64,000 nt of DNA from Streptomyces sp. KL109B. GTDB lineage: Bacteria; Actinomycetota; Actinomycetes; Streptomycetales; Streptomycetaceae. Made by a program: the position numbers and the translations under genes. Under the pieces are notes generated by a model. The model was not told the origin of the DNA. It ran no database searches and saw only the letters and a program-made list of their open reading frames with translations. The DNA lies in assembly GCF_030766935.1 (NCBI RefSeq), contig NZ_JASERL010000006.1, forward strand, positions 248,001 through 312,000, in the 5' to 3' direction. This document shows, piece after piece, positions 24,758 through 34,392 of the stretch (positions within the stretch are counted from its first letter, which is position 1; each line of letters starts with the position of its first letter).

Positions 24758-26032
24758 ATGACCGCACCCGCCACCGCCGGCACACCCATCGCCGCCGAAA
24801 GCCCCGCCGAGCTCGTCGCCCGCCGCCCGGTCGGCCACAGCCTCGAAGCCCCCTTCTACACCAGCGACGCGTTCTTCGCCCTCGACGTCGAAGCCGTCTT
24901 CGCCCGCAGCTGGATCTTCGTGGCCGCCGAGGCCGAACTCCCGGAACCCGGCGACTACATCACGGTCGCCCTCGGCCCGTACTCCGTCATCCTCGTCCGC
25001 GACGACGACGAAGAGGTCCGCGCCTTCCACAACGTGTGCCGCCACCGCGGCGCCCGCATCCTCAACGACGAGCGCGGCAGCGTCGGCAACATCGTCTGCG
25101 GCTACCACCACTGGACGTACGGCGTCGACGGCACCCTGCTGCACGCCGAGTCGCAGCCGGCCGACTTCGACCGTACGTGCTTCGGCCTGCGGACCGTCCA
25201 CGTACGCACGGTGGCCGGGCTCGTGTTCCTGAGCATGGCCGCCCAACCACCCGCCGACTTCGACGAGTTCGCCTCCCGCGTCGAGCCCTACCTCGCCCCG
25301 CACGCCCTGGCGCGCGCGAAGGTGGCCGCGCAGACCGACCTCGTCGAGCACGGCAACTGGAAGCTCACCATGGAGAACAACCGGGAGTGCTACCACTGCG
25401 CGGGCCACCCCGAACTGCAGCGCTGCTACTTCCCGCTCTACAACTTCACCGAGGACGAGGTGCCGCCGGGCATGCGGGCCACGTACGAGCGCTTCAAGAA
25501 GGCGGATGCCGAGGCGCGCGCCACGTTCGAGTCACTGGGCCTGCCCTACGCCCCCGTCGAGGAACTCGACACCCGCCCCACCGGCTTCCGTATCGAGCGC
25601 GAGCCCCTCGACCTCGCGGGGGAGTCCTTCACACCCGACGGCAAGGCCGCGGTGCGCCGCCTGTTCGCCGACTTCCCCACGGCCCGCCTCGGCCACCTCG
25701 GCCTGCATCTGCAACCCAACGCCTGGTTCCACTTCTCGGCCGACCACGCGGTGCTGTTCTCCGTCGTCCCGCTCGCGGCCGACCGCACGCTGGTGCGCAC
25801 CACGTGGCTCGTGCACGCCGACGCCGAGGAGGGCGTCGACTACGACCTCGACACACTCACCGGGGTCTGGGCCGCCACGAACGAACAGGACGCGGTCTTC
25901 GTCTCCCGCGCCCAACGGGGCGTGAGCAGCCCCGCGTACGCACCCGGCCCGTACAGCCCGACCGAGTCCCAGGTCGAGTCCTTCGTCACCTGGTACATCA
26001 CCCGGCTCCGCGCACACCTGGAGGGACCATGA
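24758..26032 (+). CDS. Rieske non-heme iron oxygenase, GbcA-like
   Basis: 424 residues from ATG 24758 after CCGGAG. The Rieske 2Fe-2S motif is NVCRHRGARIL and VCGYHHWTYG (residues about 90-120). The mononuclear iron region is NNRECYHCAGHPEL (about 206-220), with two histidines. Such oxygenases hydroxylate N-methyl groups of glycine betaine or stachydrine, releasing formaldehyde. ATGA overlaps the start of the reductase gene, so oxygenase and reductase are made together. With the OpuA importer and the DgcA-like enzyme it would convert betaine to dimethylglycine and onward to sarcosine; proline betaine is the main alternative substrate. Confidence 0.88.
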   Translation: MTAPATAGTPIAAESPAELVARRPVGHSLEAPFYTSDAFFALDVEAVFARSWIFVAAEAELPEPGDYITVALGPYSVILVRDDDEEVRAFHNVCRHRGARILNDERGSVGNIVCGYHHWTYGVDGTLLHAESQPADFDRTCFGLRTVHVRTVAGLVFLSMAAQPPADFDEFASRVEPYLAPHALARAKVAAQTDLVEHGNWKLTMENNRECYHCAGHPELQRCYFPLYNFTEDEVPPGMRATYERFKKADAEARATFESLGLPYAPVEELDTRPTGFRIEREPLDLAGESFTPDGKAAVRRLFADFPTARLGHLGLHLQPNAWFHFSADHAVLFSVVPLAADRTLVRTTWLVHADAEEGVDYDLDTLTGVWAATNEQDAVFVSRAQRGVSSPAYAPGPYSPTESQVESFVTWYITRLRAHLEGP

Positions 26033-27075
26033 CGACCGCGACACTGACGGCGGCGGGCCTGCCGCCCGCCTGGTCCGACGGGCTGCTGGTGTGCAAACAG
26101 GTCCTGGACCTCACCGCGGACGTCAAGACCTTTGTCCTCACCCCCTCCGAACCCGGCCTGTTCCGGCACGACCCCGGCCAGTACCTCACGCTCTGCCTGG
26201 ACATCGACGGCGAGCCGGTCGAACGCTGCTACACCATCTCCTCCGCCCCGACCCGCCCCGATCTCCTCACGCTCACGGTCAAGCGGGTCCCGGGCGGCCT
26301 CGTCTCGAACCACCTCCACGACCACCTGGCGCCAGGCGGCGCCGTCTGGGCCCGCGGCCCCCTCGGCCGGTTCACGATCAACCTCCACCCGGCCCCGAAG
26401 TACCTCTTCCTCTCGGCGGGCAGCGGCGTGACACCCCTGATGTCGATGACCCGCACGCTCTACGACCTGTCCCACCCGGTGGACGTCGTGTTCGCGCACA
26501 GCGCCCGCACGTACGAGGACATCATCTTCCGCCAGGAGCTCGACTTCATCGCGGCCACGACCCCGCACATCCGGGTCCGCCACTTCCTCGACGACCGCGC
26601 CGACCAGCTGACCGCGGCCCAACTACGTACGCTCGCCCCGGACCTGTCGGAACGCGAGGTGTTCACCTGCGGCCCCGCCGGCTACATGACGGCCGTACGC
26701 GACATGCTCGCCACCGAGGGCTTCGACCTGGCCCACTACCACGAGGAGAGCTTCACCTTCGCCCCACTGCCCGTGACGGCACCGGAGTCCGGCCCCGCCC
26801 CCGCCACGGGCACGGGCTACAAGGTCCAACTGGCCCGCACCGGCCGCACCATCGAGTGCGACGCCGAGACCCCCGTCCTGACCGCGGCCGCCCGCGAAGG
26901 CGTCACCCTCCCCGCCTCATGCGCCCAGGGCCTGTGCGGCACCTGCAAGACCACCCTCCTCTCGGGCTCGGTCGACATGCGCCACGCGGGCGGCATCCGC
27001 CCCCGCGAGATCGCCAACAACAAGATCCTGCTGTGCTGTTCGACGCCGCGGGAGGACCTGGTCATCGACGTGTGA
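26029..27075 (+). CDS. Ferredoxin-NAD(P)H reductase of the Rieske oxygenase, GbcB-like
   Basis: 348 residues, start overlapping the oxygenase stop (ATGA). Flavin-binding ERCYTISSAP (about 65-75), pyridine-nucleotide-binding YLFLSAGSGVTPLMSM (about 125-140) and a C-terminal plant-type 2Fe-2S domain with SCAQGLCGTCKTTLL and a final LLCCSTP cysteine are all visible. It passes electrons from NAD(P)H through FAD and its iron-sulfur cluster to the Rieske subunit. It ends the operon, 28 bases from the converging cupin gene. Confidence 0.92.
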   Translation: MTTATLTAAGLPPAWSDGLLVCKQVLDLTADVKTFVLTPSEPGLFRHDPGQYLTLCLDIDGEPVERCYTISSAPTRPDLLTLTVKRVPGGLVSNHLHDHLAPGGAVWARGPLGRFTINLHPAPKYLFLSAGSGVTPLMSMTRTLYDLSHPVDVVFAHSARTYEDIIFRQELDFIAATTPHIRVRHFLDDRADQLTAAQLRTLAPDLSEREVFTCGPAGYMTAVRDMLATEGFDLAHYHEESFTFAPLPVTAPESGPAPATGTGYKVQLARTGRTIECDAETPVLTAAAREGVTLPASCAQGLCGTCKTTLLSGSVDMRHAGGIRPREIANNKILLCCSTPREDLVIDV

Positions 27076-27103
27076 CGGGTGGGGGAGTGGTGCGTGGGCC
27101 GGG

Positions 27104-27499
27104 TCACTCGGCCCACGGCAGCGGGATCCTGTCCTCGCTGCCGGGCATCATCGCCTTCCCGCCGACGGCCATCGCGACCAGCGCCTGCGCCGGACCCCCC
27201 ACCGCCTTCAATTGCCGCACGACCCCGCCGGGCAGGACGATGGCCTCCCCGGCCTTGGCCCGGTCGACCTTGCCCTCCGCCTCGATCTCGAACTCGCCCG
27301 ACAACGGCATCCAGACCTGTTCCCGGTCGATGATGTGCACCGGCGTCGCCGCGTCGGTGTCCAACTCCACGCGCCACGTGCTGAGTTCGTCGCTGCCCTG
27401 GCTGGGGGCCGCCAGGCCGTACGCCGAACTGACGGGGGTTCTGGTCGTCCGCTGCGCACTCTCACTGACCACGTTCATGACGCCTCCTGCGACACTCAT
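27104..27499 (-). CDS. Small cupin-domain protein
   Basis: 131 residues from ATG 27499, eight bases after AAGGAG. A single cupin barrel (TPVHIIDREQVWMPLSGEFE, GEAIVLPGGVVRQLKAVGG) contains the second conserved cupin motif, but of the usual first-motif histidines only one is clear. Function is unknown; a metal- or flavonoid-binding role cannot be told apart. It is divergent from a MarR gene, and two near-identical palindromes between them suggest MarR control. Confidence 0.75.
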   Translation of the reverse strand: MSVAGGVMNVVSESAQRTTRTPVSSAYGLAAPSQGSDELSTWRVELDTDAATPVHIIDREQVWMPLSGEFEIEAEGKVDRAKAGEAIVLPGGVVRQLKAVGGPAQALVAMAVGGKAMMPGSEDRIPLPWAE

Positions 27500-27501
27500 G
27501 T

Positions 27502-27540
27502 GTAAAGCTCCTTGACTCGCCATGAGTAAAGAAGCTTTAC
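27502..27540. promoter_or_regulatory. Two MarR-type operators GTAAAG-N3-CTTKAC
   Basis: GTAAAG-AAG-CTTTAC (27526-27540) is a perfect 6-base inverted repeat. GTAAAG-CTC-CTTGAC (27502-27516) differs in one arm base. They are spaced 24 bases apart between the divergent cupin and MarR starts. The right-hand site overlaps where the marR-type -35 should be, as expected of a repressor. Confidence 0.75.
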
Positions 27541-27562
27541 ATGTGTGTGTCAAGATAGGGCG

Positions 27563-28036
27563 ATGGAGAATCGTGACCCGCTCGAACGCGCCGAGCTCAC
27601 CTTCCTGCTCGGGATGGCCTTCCAGTTGGTGCTCACCGAGTTCGTGAGCCGCGTGGACGCCGCCGGATACTCCGACCTGCGCCCCGTGCACGGCCTCGTC
27701 TTTCAGGTGCTCCAGGGGGCCGGCGCCACCAGTAGTGAGCTCGCCGAGAAGCTCGGTGTCACCAAGCAGGCCGCCGGGCAGATCATCGACGACCTGGAGA
27801 AGCGGGGGTACGTGGAACGTCGACCGCACCCCTCCGGCGGTCGACGCAAGCTCGTGGTGCTCACCGGCAAGGCGCGGGAACACCTCGCCGTGGCCGGACG
27901 GATCCTGCACGAACTGGAGGACGAGCTCGCCAAGCGGCTGCGCGAAGGCGGCCGGGAACTGCCGCGAGCCGAACTCGCGGCAGTCGTCCGCACGTTGGCC
28001 GGCGACGCCATTCCGCCGCTGCGACCGGTGTGGTGA
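27563..28036 (+). CDS. MarR-family transcriptional regulator
   Basis: 157 residues from ATG 27563. The winged helix is TSSELAEKLGVTKQAAGQII followed by DDLEKRGYVERRPHPSGGRR, the wing motif of the family. CAAGAT at 27551-27556 ends six bases before the ATG and no ribosome site is present, consistent with a leaderless start. It is divergent from the cupin gene and converges on an MFS exporter. The two GTAAAG palindromes upstream imply autorepression and control of the cupin. Ligand unknown. Confidence 0.9.
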   Translation: MENRDPLERAELTFLLGMAFQLVLTEFVSRVDAAGYSDLRPVHGLVFQVLQGAGATSSELAEKLGVTKQAAGQIIDDLEKRGYVERRPHPSGGRRKLVVLTGKAREHLAVAGRILHELEDELAKRLREGGRELPRAELAAVVRTLAGDAIPPLRPVW

Positions 28037-28049
28037 GGCGCCCGCCCGG

Positions 28050-29498
28050 CTACTCCGCCGCCACCACCGGCACCGGAAGCCGCCCCGCGACCACCCCGGC
28101 CACCGCGAGCCCCGCGACCGCGAGGACGCTGCTCACCAGGAACGGGTCGAAGCCGTCCAGGGCCGGGGCGAAGCCGATGCCGACGTAGAGCGTGACACCG
28201 GTGGAACCGCCGAGCTGGTCGGCGGCGCGCTGGACGCCGGAGGCGATACCCGCGTCGTCCTCGGTCACGCCGGTCACCGCGACGTACTGCAGTCCGACGA
28301 TCCCGAAGCCCATGCCGGCCGCGACGAGCGCCATGGCCGGAACGAGTGCCCACCCGCTGACTTCGAGGGAGGCCGCCAGGGCGATCGCCGCCATGGCCAG
28401 CGCGGTGAAGCCGACCCCGGCGAGGACGCACAGCCGGGCGCCCCACCGTCCGAGCAGCCGAGGCACCAGCACCGAGGCCCCGATCAGGGACACCGCCAGC
28501 GGCAGCATCGTCACCCCGGCCTGGAGCGGCCCGGCGCCCAACCGGTCCTGCAAGTAGTACGTGAACAGCAGGAAGGAGGTGGACAGCGCGGCGCTCAGGA
28601 GGGCGGTGGCGGTGTTCGCCAGGACGCGTGGACGGTGGCGGAAGAGGCGCAGCGGGACCAGCGGGTTCCGCGAGCGGCGTTCGACCCGGACGAAGAGGAG
28701 CACGGCCCCGGCCGCGCCCGCCAGTGCCACCGGCGGCAGCCACGGACGCGTACCGTCCGCCTCGCCCGCCTCCACGACACCGAGCGTGAAGAGAAGTGGA
28801 GCCGCGACGAGTAGCAGTGCGCCGGGAAGGTCCAACGGCGCCCGCCCGGTGGGGCGTTCACCCGGAACGAGGAGGACCGTCGCGGTGAGTACGAGCGCGA
28901 CGAACGGGACGGAGACGAGGAAGATCCACCGCCAGCCGAGCAGTTCCGTGACGACGCCCGAGACCACGAACCCGAGGACGAGCCCACAGCTCGCCACGGC
29001 CGCCCACACCCCCAACGCCCGCGACCTGCGCGGCCCCTCCGGGAACAGCAGCACGATCACCGCCATCGCCGCCGGAAGCGCGACCGCCTCACCGGCGCCC
29101 TGCAACAGCCGGGCCACCACCAGCACGGCGAACGACGGCGCGAGCCCGGCCAGCAGGGACCCGGCGCCGAAGAGGGCGGTGCCGAGCAGAAGGACGCGCC
29201 GCCTGCCGACCACGTCGGCGAGTCGGCCGCCGAGCATCAGCAGGCCGCCACCCGTGATCGTGTAACCGACCACCACCCACGTCAGCGCGTGCCCGTCGAC
29301 ACCGAACTCGGCGCCGATCGAGGGCAGCGCGACATTGACCACGGTCACGTCGACCGCGATGAAGAACTGCAGCGTGGCCATGCTGCACAGCACCAGCCAC
29401 GAAGAGGATCTGCCGGAAAACCCTGACAGCCCTGACAGCCTTGAAAACCCTGTAAGCACAGAGTGCTCCGTTTGCTCAGAAGAGGTTCCGAGCAGCAC
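28050..29498 (-). CDS. MFS drug exporter, DHA2 (14-helix) type
   Basis: 482 residues from GTG 29498 with about 14 membrane helices. The motif-A region GRLADVVGRRRVLLLGTALF and the N-terminal helix LCSMATLQFFIAVDVTVVNV (with the D..V.NVALP signature) mark the DHA2 family of proton-driven exporters, often for antibiotics or other hydrophobic compounds. The first 35 residues carry a short LSGLSGFSGR repeat, mirrored in repeated DNA near 29415-29450. The MarR gene converges on it. Confidence 0.88.
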   Translation of the reverse strand: MLLGTSSEQTEHSVLTGFSRLSGLSGFSGRSSSWLVLCSMATLQFFIAVDVTVVNVALPSIGAEFGVDGHALTWVVVGYTITGGGLLMLGGRLADVVGRRRVLLLGTALFGAGSLLAGLAPSFAVLVVARLLQGAGEAVALPAAMAVIVLLFPEGPRRSRALGVWAAVASCGLVLGFVVSGVVTELLGWRWIFLVSVPFVALVLTATVLLVPGERPTGRAPLDLPGALLLVAAPLLFTLGVVEAGEADGTRPWLPPVALAGAAGAVLLFVRVERRSRNPLVPLRLFRHRPRVLANTATALLSAALSTSFLLFTYYLQDRLGAGPLQAGVTMLPLAVSLIGASVLVPRLLGRWGARLCVLAGVGFTALAMAAIALAASLEVSGWALVPAMALVAAGMGFGIVGLQYVAVTGVTEDDAGIASGVQRAADQLGGSTGVTLYVGIGFAPALDGFDPFLVSSVLAVAGLAVAGVVAGRLPVPVVAAE

Positions 29499-29652
29499 GA
29501 ACGTGCCGCTCCGGTTCGGCCACGGAGCGACGGAAGGTTCGACAGATGTGAGAAGAACGCCCCGCCGCTAGCGGAGCGTCCTCGTCACCGCGGCGCAGGC
29601 GGCCGCGCACGAAGCACCAGACATGTGTCGGATGGTACCCGACCCACGGACG

Positions 29653-31239
29653 TCACCCAGCCGCGGCCTCCTGGTCCCGGCGCCGGTAGAACGCCTCGAT
29701 CCGCTCCCGGGGGATGACACCCACCTCGTCCGCCCAGCGCTCGTACCGCGCGGCGATGTCACCTACCAGGTCCGGGCGGGTGGCGGCCAGGTCACGGGTC
29801 TCGGTGCGGTCGGTGGTCATGTCGTACAGCTCCCAGTCCTGGCCGTACTTGCGGACCAGCTTCCAGCGGTCCCGGCGAACCCCGGCGTTCCCCTCGTGTT
29901 CCCAGAACAGGGTGCGCGGGGTGAGGTCCGATGCCCCGCGCAGGAGGGGGAGGAGGCTCGTGCCGGGAAGCGGGGGCGCCGCGTCGGGGTAGTGCGCTTC
30001 GGCGACGTCGAGGAGGGTGGGGAGGATGTCGACCAGCTGGCGGGGCATGGTGCGCAGGGCGCCCGGGGAGCCGAGACCCGCGGGCCAGTGGACGATGAAG
30101 GGGGTGGCGATGCCGCCTTCGTGGACCCAGTGCTTGTACTCCCGGAACGGCGCGTTGGACAGGTTGGCCCAGCTGCGGCCGTAGCTGGCGAAGGTGTCTT
30201 CCGGTCCGGGTACGACGCCGGGGTCGTTTCCGTAGCGGACGGGGGCTCCGGCACTGGTGTGTTCGGGCATGGTGGGGTGGCGGTCGATCTGGCCAGGCGC
30301 GGTGCCGAACTCCTCGGCGCAGCCGCCGTTGTCGGAGAGGAAGAGGACGAGGGTGTTGTCCAGGCGGCCGAGTCGTTCCAGGGTGTCGAGCACGCGGCCG
30401 ATGCCGGTGTCCATGCGGGTGATCTGGGCGGCGTAGGTCTCCATGCGCCGCGTCTCCCAGTCGTGGTGGCCGGTGTCGTCCCAGGCCGGTACCTCGGGGT
30501 CGCGGTCGGTGAGGTCGCAGGACGGGTCGATGACGCCTTCCGCGACGAGCCGTTCGAGGCGTTGCTCGCGCAGCCGGTCCCAGCCGGCGTCGAACCGGCC
30601 GTGGTAGCGGGCGATGTCCTCCTCGGACGCGTGCAGCGGCCAGTGCGGTGCCGTGTACGAGAGGTACAGGAACAGCGGGTCGTCGTGGCGGTCGCGGTCG
30701 TGATCGGTGACGAACCGGACCGCGTTGTCGGTGATGGCATCGGTGTAGAAGAAGCCCGGTCCGGGCTCGGCGCTCTCCTCGCCGGAGGTGAGCGTGGTGG
30801 GTGTGTAGTAGCTGCCCGCCCCGTCGATGGTGCCGTAGAAGCGGTCGAAGCCGCGGCGGGTGGGCCAGGTCCCATTGGGCTTGTCCATAACCGCGGCCAG
30901 ATGCCACTTTCCGCTCATGTACGTGCCGTAGCCTGCGGAGCGCAGTGCCTCGGGTGCGGTCACGCAGTCGTCGGAGAGGTTCCCCGGATAGCCGTCGGGG
31001 CGCTCGTCGCCGGTGAGGATGCCGACGCCGACCCGGTGCGGGTGCTGGCCGGTGAGGAGTGAGGCCCGGGAGGGGCTGCACCGCGGGGAGTTGTAGAACT
31101 GGGTGAAGCGGGTGCCTGTGCGGCCCAGGCGGTCCAGATTGGGTGTGTCGATCTCGCTGCCGTAGCAGCCGATGTCGGAGAAGCCGAGATCGTCGGCGAG
31201 AACGACGAGGATGTCGGGGCGGGTGGTGGCGCGAGTCAT
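29653..31239 (-). CDS. Cytoplasmic arylsulfatase-family sulfatase
   Basis: 528 residues. The sulfatase signature RCSPSRASLLTG is present with Cys54 as the residue to be converted to formylglycine, and metal ligands appear in VVLADDLGFSD and FLSDNGGCAEE. KWHLA and the HW in TAPHWPLH belong to the active site. It hydrolyses sulfate esters. There is no signal peptide, so the substrate should be an imported molecule; the gene begins 16 bases after a sugar permease gene in the same operon, which fits desulfation of imported sulfated oligosaccharides. No formylglycine-generating enzyme is encoded in the window. Confidence 0.9.
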   Translation of the reverse strand: MTRATTRPDILVVLADDLGFSDIGCYGSEIDTPNLDRLGRTGTRFTQFYNSPRCSPSRASLLTGQHPHRVGVGILTGDERPDGYPGNLSDDCVTAPEALRSAGYGTYMSGKWHLAAVMDKPNGTWPTRRGFDRFYGTIDGAGSYYTPTTLTSGEESAEPGPGFFYTDAITDNAVRFVTDHDRDRHDDPLFLYLSYTAPHWPLHASEEDIARYHGRFDAGWDRLREQRLERLVAEGVIDPSCDLTDRDPEVPAWDDTGHHDWETRRMETYAAQITRMDTGIGRVLDTLERLGRLDNTLVLFLSDNGGCAEEFGTAPGQIDRHPTMPEHTSAGAPVRYGNDPGVVPGPEDTFASYGRSWANLSNAPFREYKHWVHEGGIATPFIVHWPAGLGSPGALRTMPRQLVDILPTLLDVAEAHYPDAAPPLPGTSLLPLLRGASDLTPRTLFWEHEGNAGVRRDRWKLVRKYGQDWELYDMTTDRTETRDLAATRPDLVGDIAARYERWADEVGVIPRERIEAFYRRRDQEAAAG

Positions 31240-31255
31240 GTGAGGGTCCCCCTCT

Positions 31256-32083
31256 TCATTTCATGCCCGTCGTGGCGACGCCCTCGACGAACTGGCGCTG
31301 GAACAGCAGGAATACGAGCACGAGCGGCACCGTCGCGATCAGCGATCCGGCCATCATCACCCCGTACGGCGCGGTGCCCGACGCCCCGGTCAGCAGGGAG
31401 AGGCCGGACACCACCGTGGTGGCGTCGGCCTTGGTCGTGAACACCAGCGGCCACAGCATGTCGTTCCAGTTGTTCACGAAGGAGAACAGCGCGAGCGTGA
31501 CAAGCGCGGGCTTCGCGTTGGGCAGCACCACCGACCAGAACACCCGGAACTCGCCCGCGCCGTCGATGCGCGCCGCGTTGTCCAGGTCGCGCGGCAGCGC
31601 GATGAAGAACTGGCGCAGCAGGTAGATGCCGAACACGCTGGTGGCTCGCGGGATGATGAGTCCCTTGAAGGTGTTCACCCAGCCGAGGTCGATGATGAGT
31701 TGGTAGACCGGCACCAGGGTCGCCTGGAAGGGCACCATCAGCGTCGCGATCAGGGTGAGCAGCAGCACGCGGCGGCCACGGAAGTCGATGCGGGCGAGGG
31801 CGTACGCGGCCAGCGAGTCGAAGATCAGGGTGAGGACCGTGACGCCGCCCGCGAACAAGAGGCTGTTGCCGAACATCCGGCCGAACGGCAACTCGCCGAA
31901 GATTTCCCGGAAGTTGTCGAGGGTGAGCGAGTGCGGAAACAGCGAGGGCGGCCACTGGCTGATCTGCGACTGCGGGGTGAACGCGGTCAGCAGCATCACG
32001 ACCGGGGGAAGGACCATGAAGAGGGCCGCGGCCGCCATGACCGCCAGGAGTGCCACACGTCGAGTCGTCGTCGTGGTGAGCAT
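31256..32083 (-). CDS. Sugar ABC transporter permease, MalG type
   Basis: 275 residues, six membrane segments beginning VALLAVMAAAALFMVLPPVV. The EAA loop is LDNAARIDGAGEFRVFWSVV. The ATG shares bases with the stop of the upstream permease (TGATG), so translation is coupled. It works with the partner permease and the lipoprotein at 33039-34313. Co-encoded sulfatase and nearby arabinofuranosidase suggest a sulfated or arabinose-containing oligosaccharide as cargo. Confidence 0.92.
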   Translation of the reverse strand: MLTTTTTRRVALLAVMAAAALFMVLPPVVMLLTAFTPQSQISQWPPSLFPHSLTLDNFREIFGELPFGRMFGNSLLFAGGVTVLTLIFDSLAAYALARIDFRGRRVLLLTLIATLMVPFQATLVPVYQLIIDLGWVNTFKGLIIPRATSVFGIYLLRQFFIALPRDLDNAARIDGAGEFRVFWSVVLPNAKPALVTLALFSFVNNWNDMLWPLVFTTKADATTVVSGLSLLTGASGTAPYGVMMAGSLIATVPLVLVFLLFQRQFVEGVATTGMK

Positions 32084-33042
32084 CAGGCCGCCTCCCCTTC
32101 GCGCCGGCCGAACCAGCGGTACTGCACCGCGCTGAGCGCGAACGTCACCAGCATGAGCACGATCGCCAGGGCCGACGCGAAGCCCAGCTTGAGGTTGGCG
32201 AAGCCCTCCGTGAAGATCGACATCACCAGGGTCTCGGTACTCCGGTACGGGCCTCCGCTGGTCATGATGTAGATCTGGTCGAACGCCTGGAACGCGGCGA
32301 TCACCGCGAAGATCAGCACGAAGGCCAGCTTGTCGGTGAGCCCCGGGAGCGTGACCGTGGTGAACCGGCGCAGCGGACCCGCGCCGTCCACCGCCGCCGC
32401 CTCGTACAGGTGCCGGGGGATGTCCTGAAGCCCCGCGAGGAAGACGACCATGTAGAACCCGGCCATCTTCCACACCGCCACGAACACCACGACGGGCATC
32501 GCCCAGGTCGGTGACTGCAGCGGGTTGCCGAGGTCGAGGCCGACCTGGCGCAACCAGTAATTCACCAGACCCACATTGGGGTCGAGGAGGTACTGCCAGG
32601 CCAGCGCGGCCACCGCGAAGGACATCACGAACGGCAGGAAGAACAGAGTGCGGCTGACCGTGCGCAGCGGCAGCCGCTGATTGAGCAGCAGGGCGCCCAG
32701 CAGCGCCACACACACCACGGCCGGGGTGAACAGCACCGCGTACAGGCCGGTGTTGAGGAAGGCGCGGCCGACATCCGGGTCCTGGAAGATGCGCAGATAG
32801 TTGTCCAGGCCGACCCAGTGACCCGAGGTGAACCCGGTCGCGTCCGTGAACGACAGCCGGAACGCCTGGAGGATCGGCCAGAACACGAACACGGCGAGGA
32901 CGGTGAGCCCCGGAGCGAGGAACGCGGCGGCGTGCGCGCCCTGTCGGCCGCGCGGCGAGGGGCGGGCGCGGACCCGGCCGCCGAGCGGGCGAGGCGCGCG
33001 GTAGGGCGGCTTCGCGGCCGACTTCACAGGAGTCGATGTCAT
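32083..33042 (-). CDS. Sugar ABC transporter permease, MalF type
   Basis: 319 residues. A basic leader of about 35 residues precedes six membrane segments (AAFLAPGLTVLAVFVFWPIL). The EAA loop is YEAAAVDGAGPLRRFTTVTL. The ATG overlaps the stop of the binding-protein gene by four bases. No ATPase is encoded nearby, as for the other sugar importer in this window, so both may share a remote MsiK-type ATPase. Confidence 0.92.
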   Translation of the reverse strand: MTSTPVKSAAKPPYRAPRPLGGRVRARPSPRGRQGAHAAAFLAPGLTVLAVFVFWPILQAFRLSFTDATGFTSGHWVGLDNYLRIFQDPDVGRAFLNTGLYAVLFTPAVVCVALLGALLLNQRLPLRTVSRTLFFLPFVMSFAVAALAWQYLLDPNVGLVNYWLRQVGLDLGNPLQSPTWAMPVVVFVAVWKMAGFYMVVFLAGLQDIPRHLYEAAAVDGAGPLRRFTTVTLPGLTDKLAFVLIFAVIAAFQAFDQIYIMTSGGPYRSTETLVMSIFTEGFANLKLGFASALAIVLMLVTFALSAVQYRWFGRREGEAA

Positions 33043-34313
33043 GAGAGGTCCAGCTTCCGCTGCATCCGGCTCTGCGCCTGCGCCAGGACGGATGCGACGT
33101 CCTGACCGCTGATGGTCTTCTGGGTGACCGTGTCGAGTTCGGTCGCCAACTCCGTGTAGTTCTCCACCCCTTCGAAGTCCGTGACCGCGTGCGGTCCGCA
33201 GCGCGCGATGGCGGCCACGTCCGGGTTGCCGCGGATCGCGGACGGCGGGATGTCCGTACGGTTCGGCGGCCAGCCCGAGGCCCGCGACCACACCAACTGC
33301 TGTTGTTTGCTGTTGAAAAAGGTGAAGAACTCGTGGATCGCGGCCGTCTTGCGCCGGTCCGCCTGCGACGTCAGATACATCGCCAGCACATTGGCCCCGG
33401 CCGCCGCCGACGCGGGACCGGCAGGCACCGCGGAGATCCCGTAGTCGATCCCGGCGCGCTTCGCGATCAGCGTGAGGAAGGGGCCGCCGACGACCATCGC
33501 CGCCTTCTGCGCGGTGAACAGGTCGAGCGAGGCCGCGTCGCCGAGGTCCTTCGGGCTGACACGATGCCGGGCGACGGCGTCCTGCCAGTACCCGAGGGTG
33601 CGCCGGTTGGCCCGGCTGTCGATCGTCATCCGACCGTCGTGGACGGCCCGGCCGCCGCCCGCGTGCAGCATCCCGGTCCACAGGGTGTTCGCGGACGGGC
33701 CGTGGCTGGACAGCGAGAGCCCATACTGGCGGGGCGTGCCGTCGCCGACCGTAAGGCGTCGCGCGACGCGGACCCACGCGTCCCAGGTGTCCGGCGGCCC
33801 GTCGATGCCGTGCCGGGCGAACAGCTTCTTGTTGTAGAAGAGAGTGTTTGCAGCAAACGCCAACGGCGCGCCGTAGCGGCGCCCTTCGACGGTCGAGGCA
33901 CGCACCGCGTTCGGCAGGTACCTGCGGGCGTCGGCGCGGCGGTAGAAGTCGTCGAGCGGGCGGAACGCGCCGACCTTGATGTACTTCGCGGCGGACGTGG
34001 TCGGCTGGGCCACGATGTCCGGGCCCGCCTTCGCGGCGACCGCGGGCAGCAGCTTGCTGGTGATGACATCCCAGGGGTTGACCTGGACGTCGATGCGGAT
34101 GTGCGGGTGGGAGGCGTTGAACTCGCGGACGATCGCGGCGATCGTCTTGCCGTCCGCCTCGGTGAACCCGTGCCAGAAGGTCAGCACGAGCCTGCCGTCC
34201 CCGCTCGCGGTGGTGTCACCGCCGCAGCCGGCGGCGCCGAGCAGAGCGGCACCGGTGGCTGCGGTGCAGAAGGTTCGCCGGGTGAGCTGCTTCCCTCCCA
34301 TCAATCTGGGCAT
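33039..34313 (-). CDS. Sugar ABC transporter substrate-binding lipoprotein
   Basis: 424 residues. A twin-arginine-like RRTFCTAATGAALLGAAGC signal ends in lipobox GAAGC, so the mature protein is an external lipoprotein. The family 1 solute-binding fold starts LVLTFWHGFTEADGKTIAAI and ends with RMQRKLDLS. ATG 34313 follows an ACAGGAG site; a second ATG lies at 34301. First gene of the importer-sulfatase operon. A LacI-type operator lies about 80 bases upstream. Confidence 0.9.
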   Translation of the reverse strand: MPRLMGGKQLTRRTFCTAATGAALLGAAGCGGDTTASGDGRLVLTFWHGFTEADGKTIAAIVREFNASHPHIRIDVQVNPWDVITSKLLPAVAAKAGPDIVAQPTTSAAKYIKVGAFRPLDDFYRRADARRYLPNAVRASTVEGRRYGAPLAFAANTLFYNKKLFARHGIDGPPDTWDAWVRVARRLTVGDGTPRQYGLSLSSHGPSANTLWTGMLHAGGGRAVHDGRMTIDSRANRRTLGYWQDAVARHRVSPKDLGDAASLDLFTAQKAAMVVGGPFLTLIAKRAGIDYGISAVPAGPASAAAGANVLAMYLTSQADRRKTAAIHEFFTFFNSKQQQLVWSRASGWPPNRTDIPPSAIRGNPDVAAIARCGPHAVTDFEGVENYTELATELDTVTQKTISGQDVASVLAQAQSRMQRKLDLS

Positions 34314-34392
34314 GCCAAGACTCCTGTCACTGGTGTCCGGGGTAGGGCAACGGTCCCCGGAGCGGCCGTGAACGGCTTCGGGGCACGCGAGG

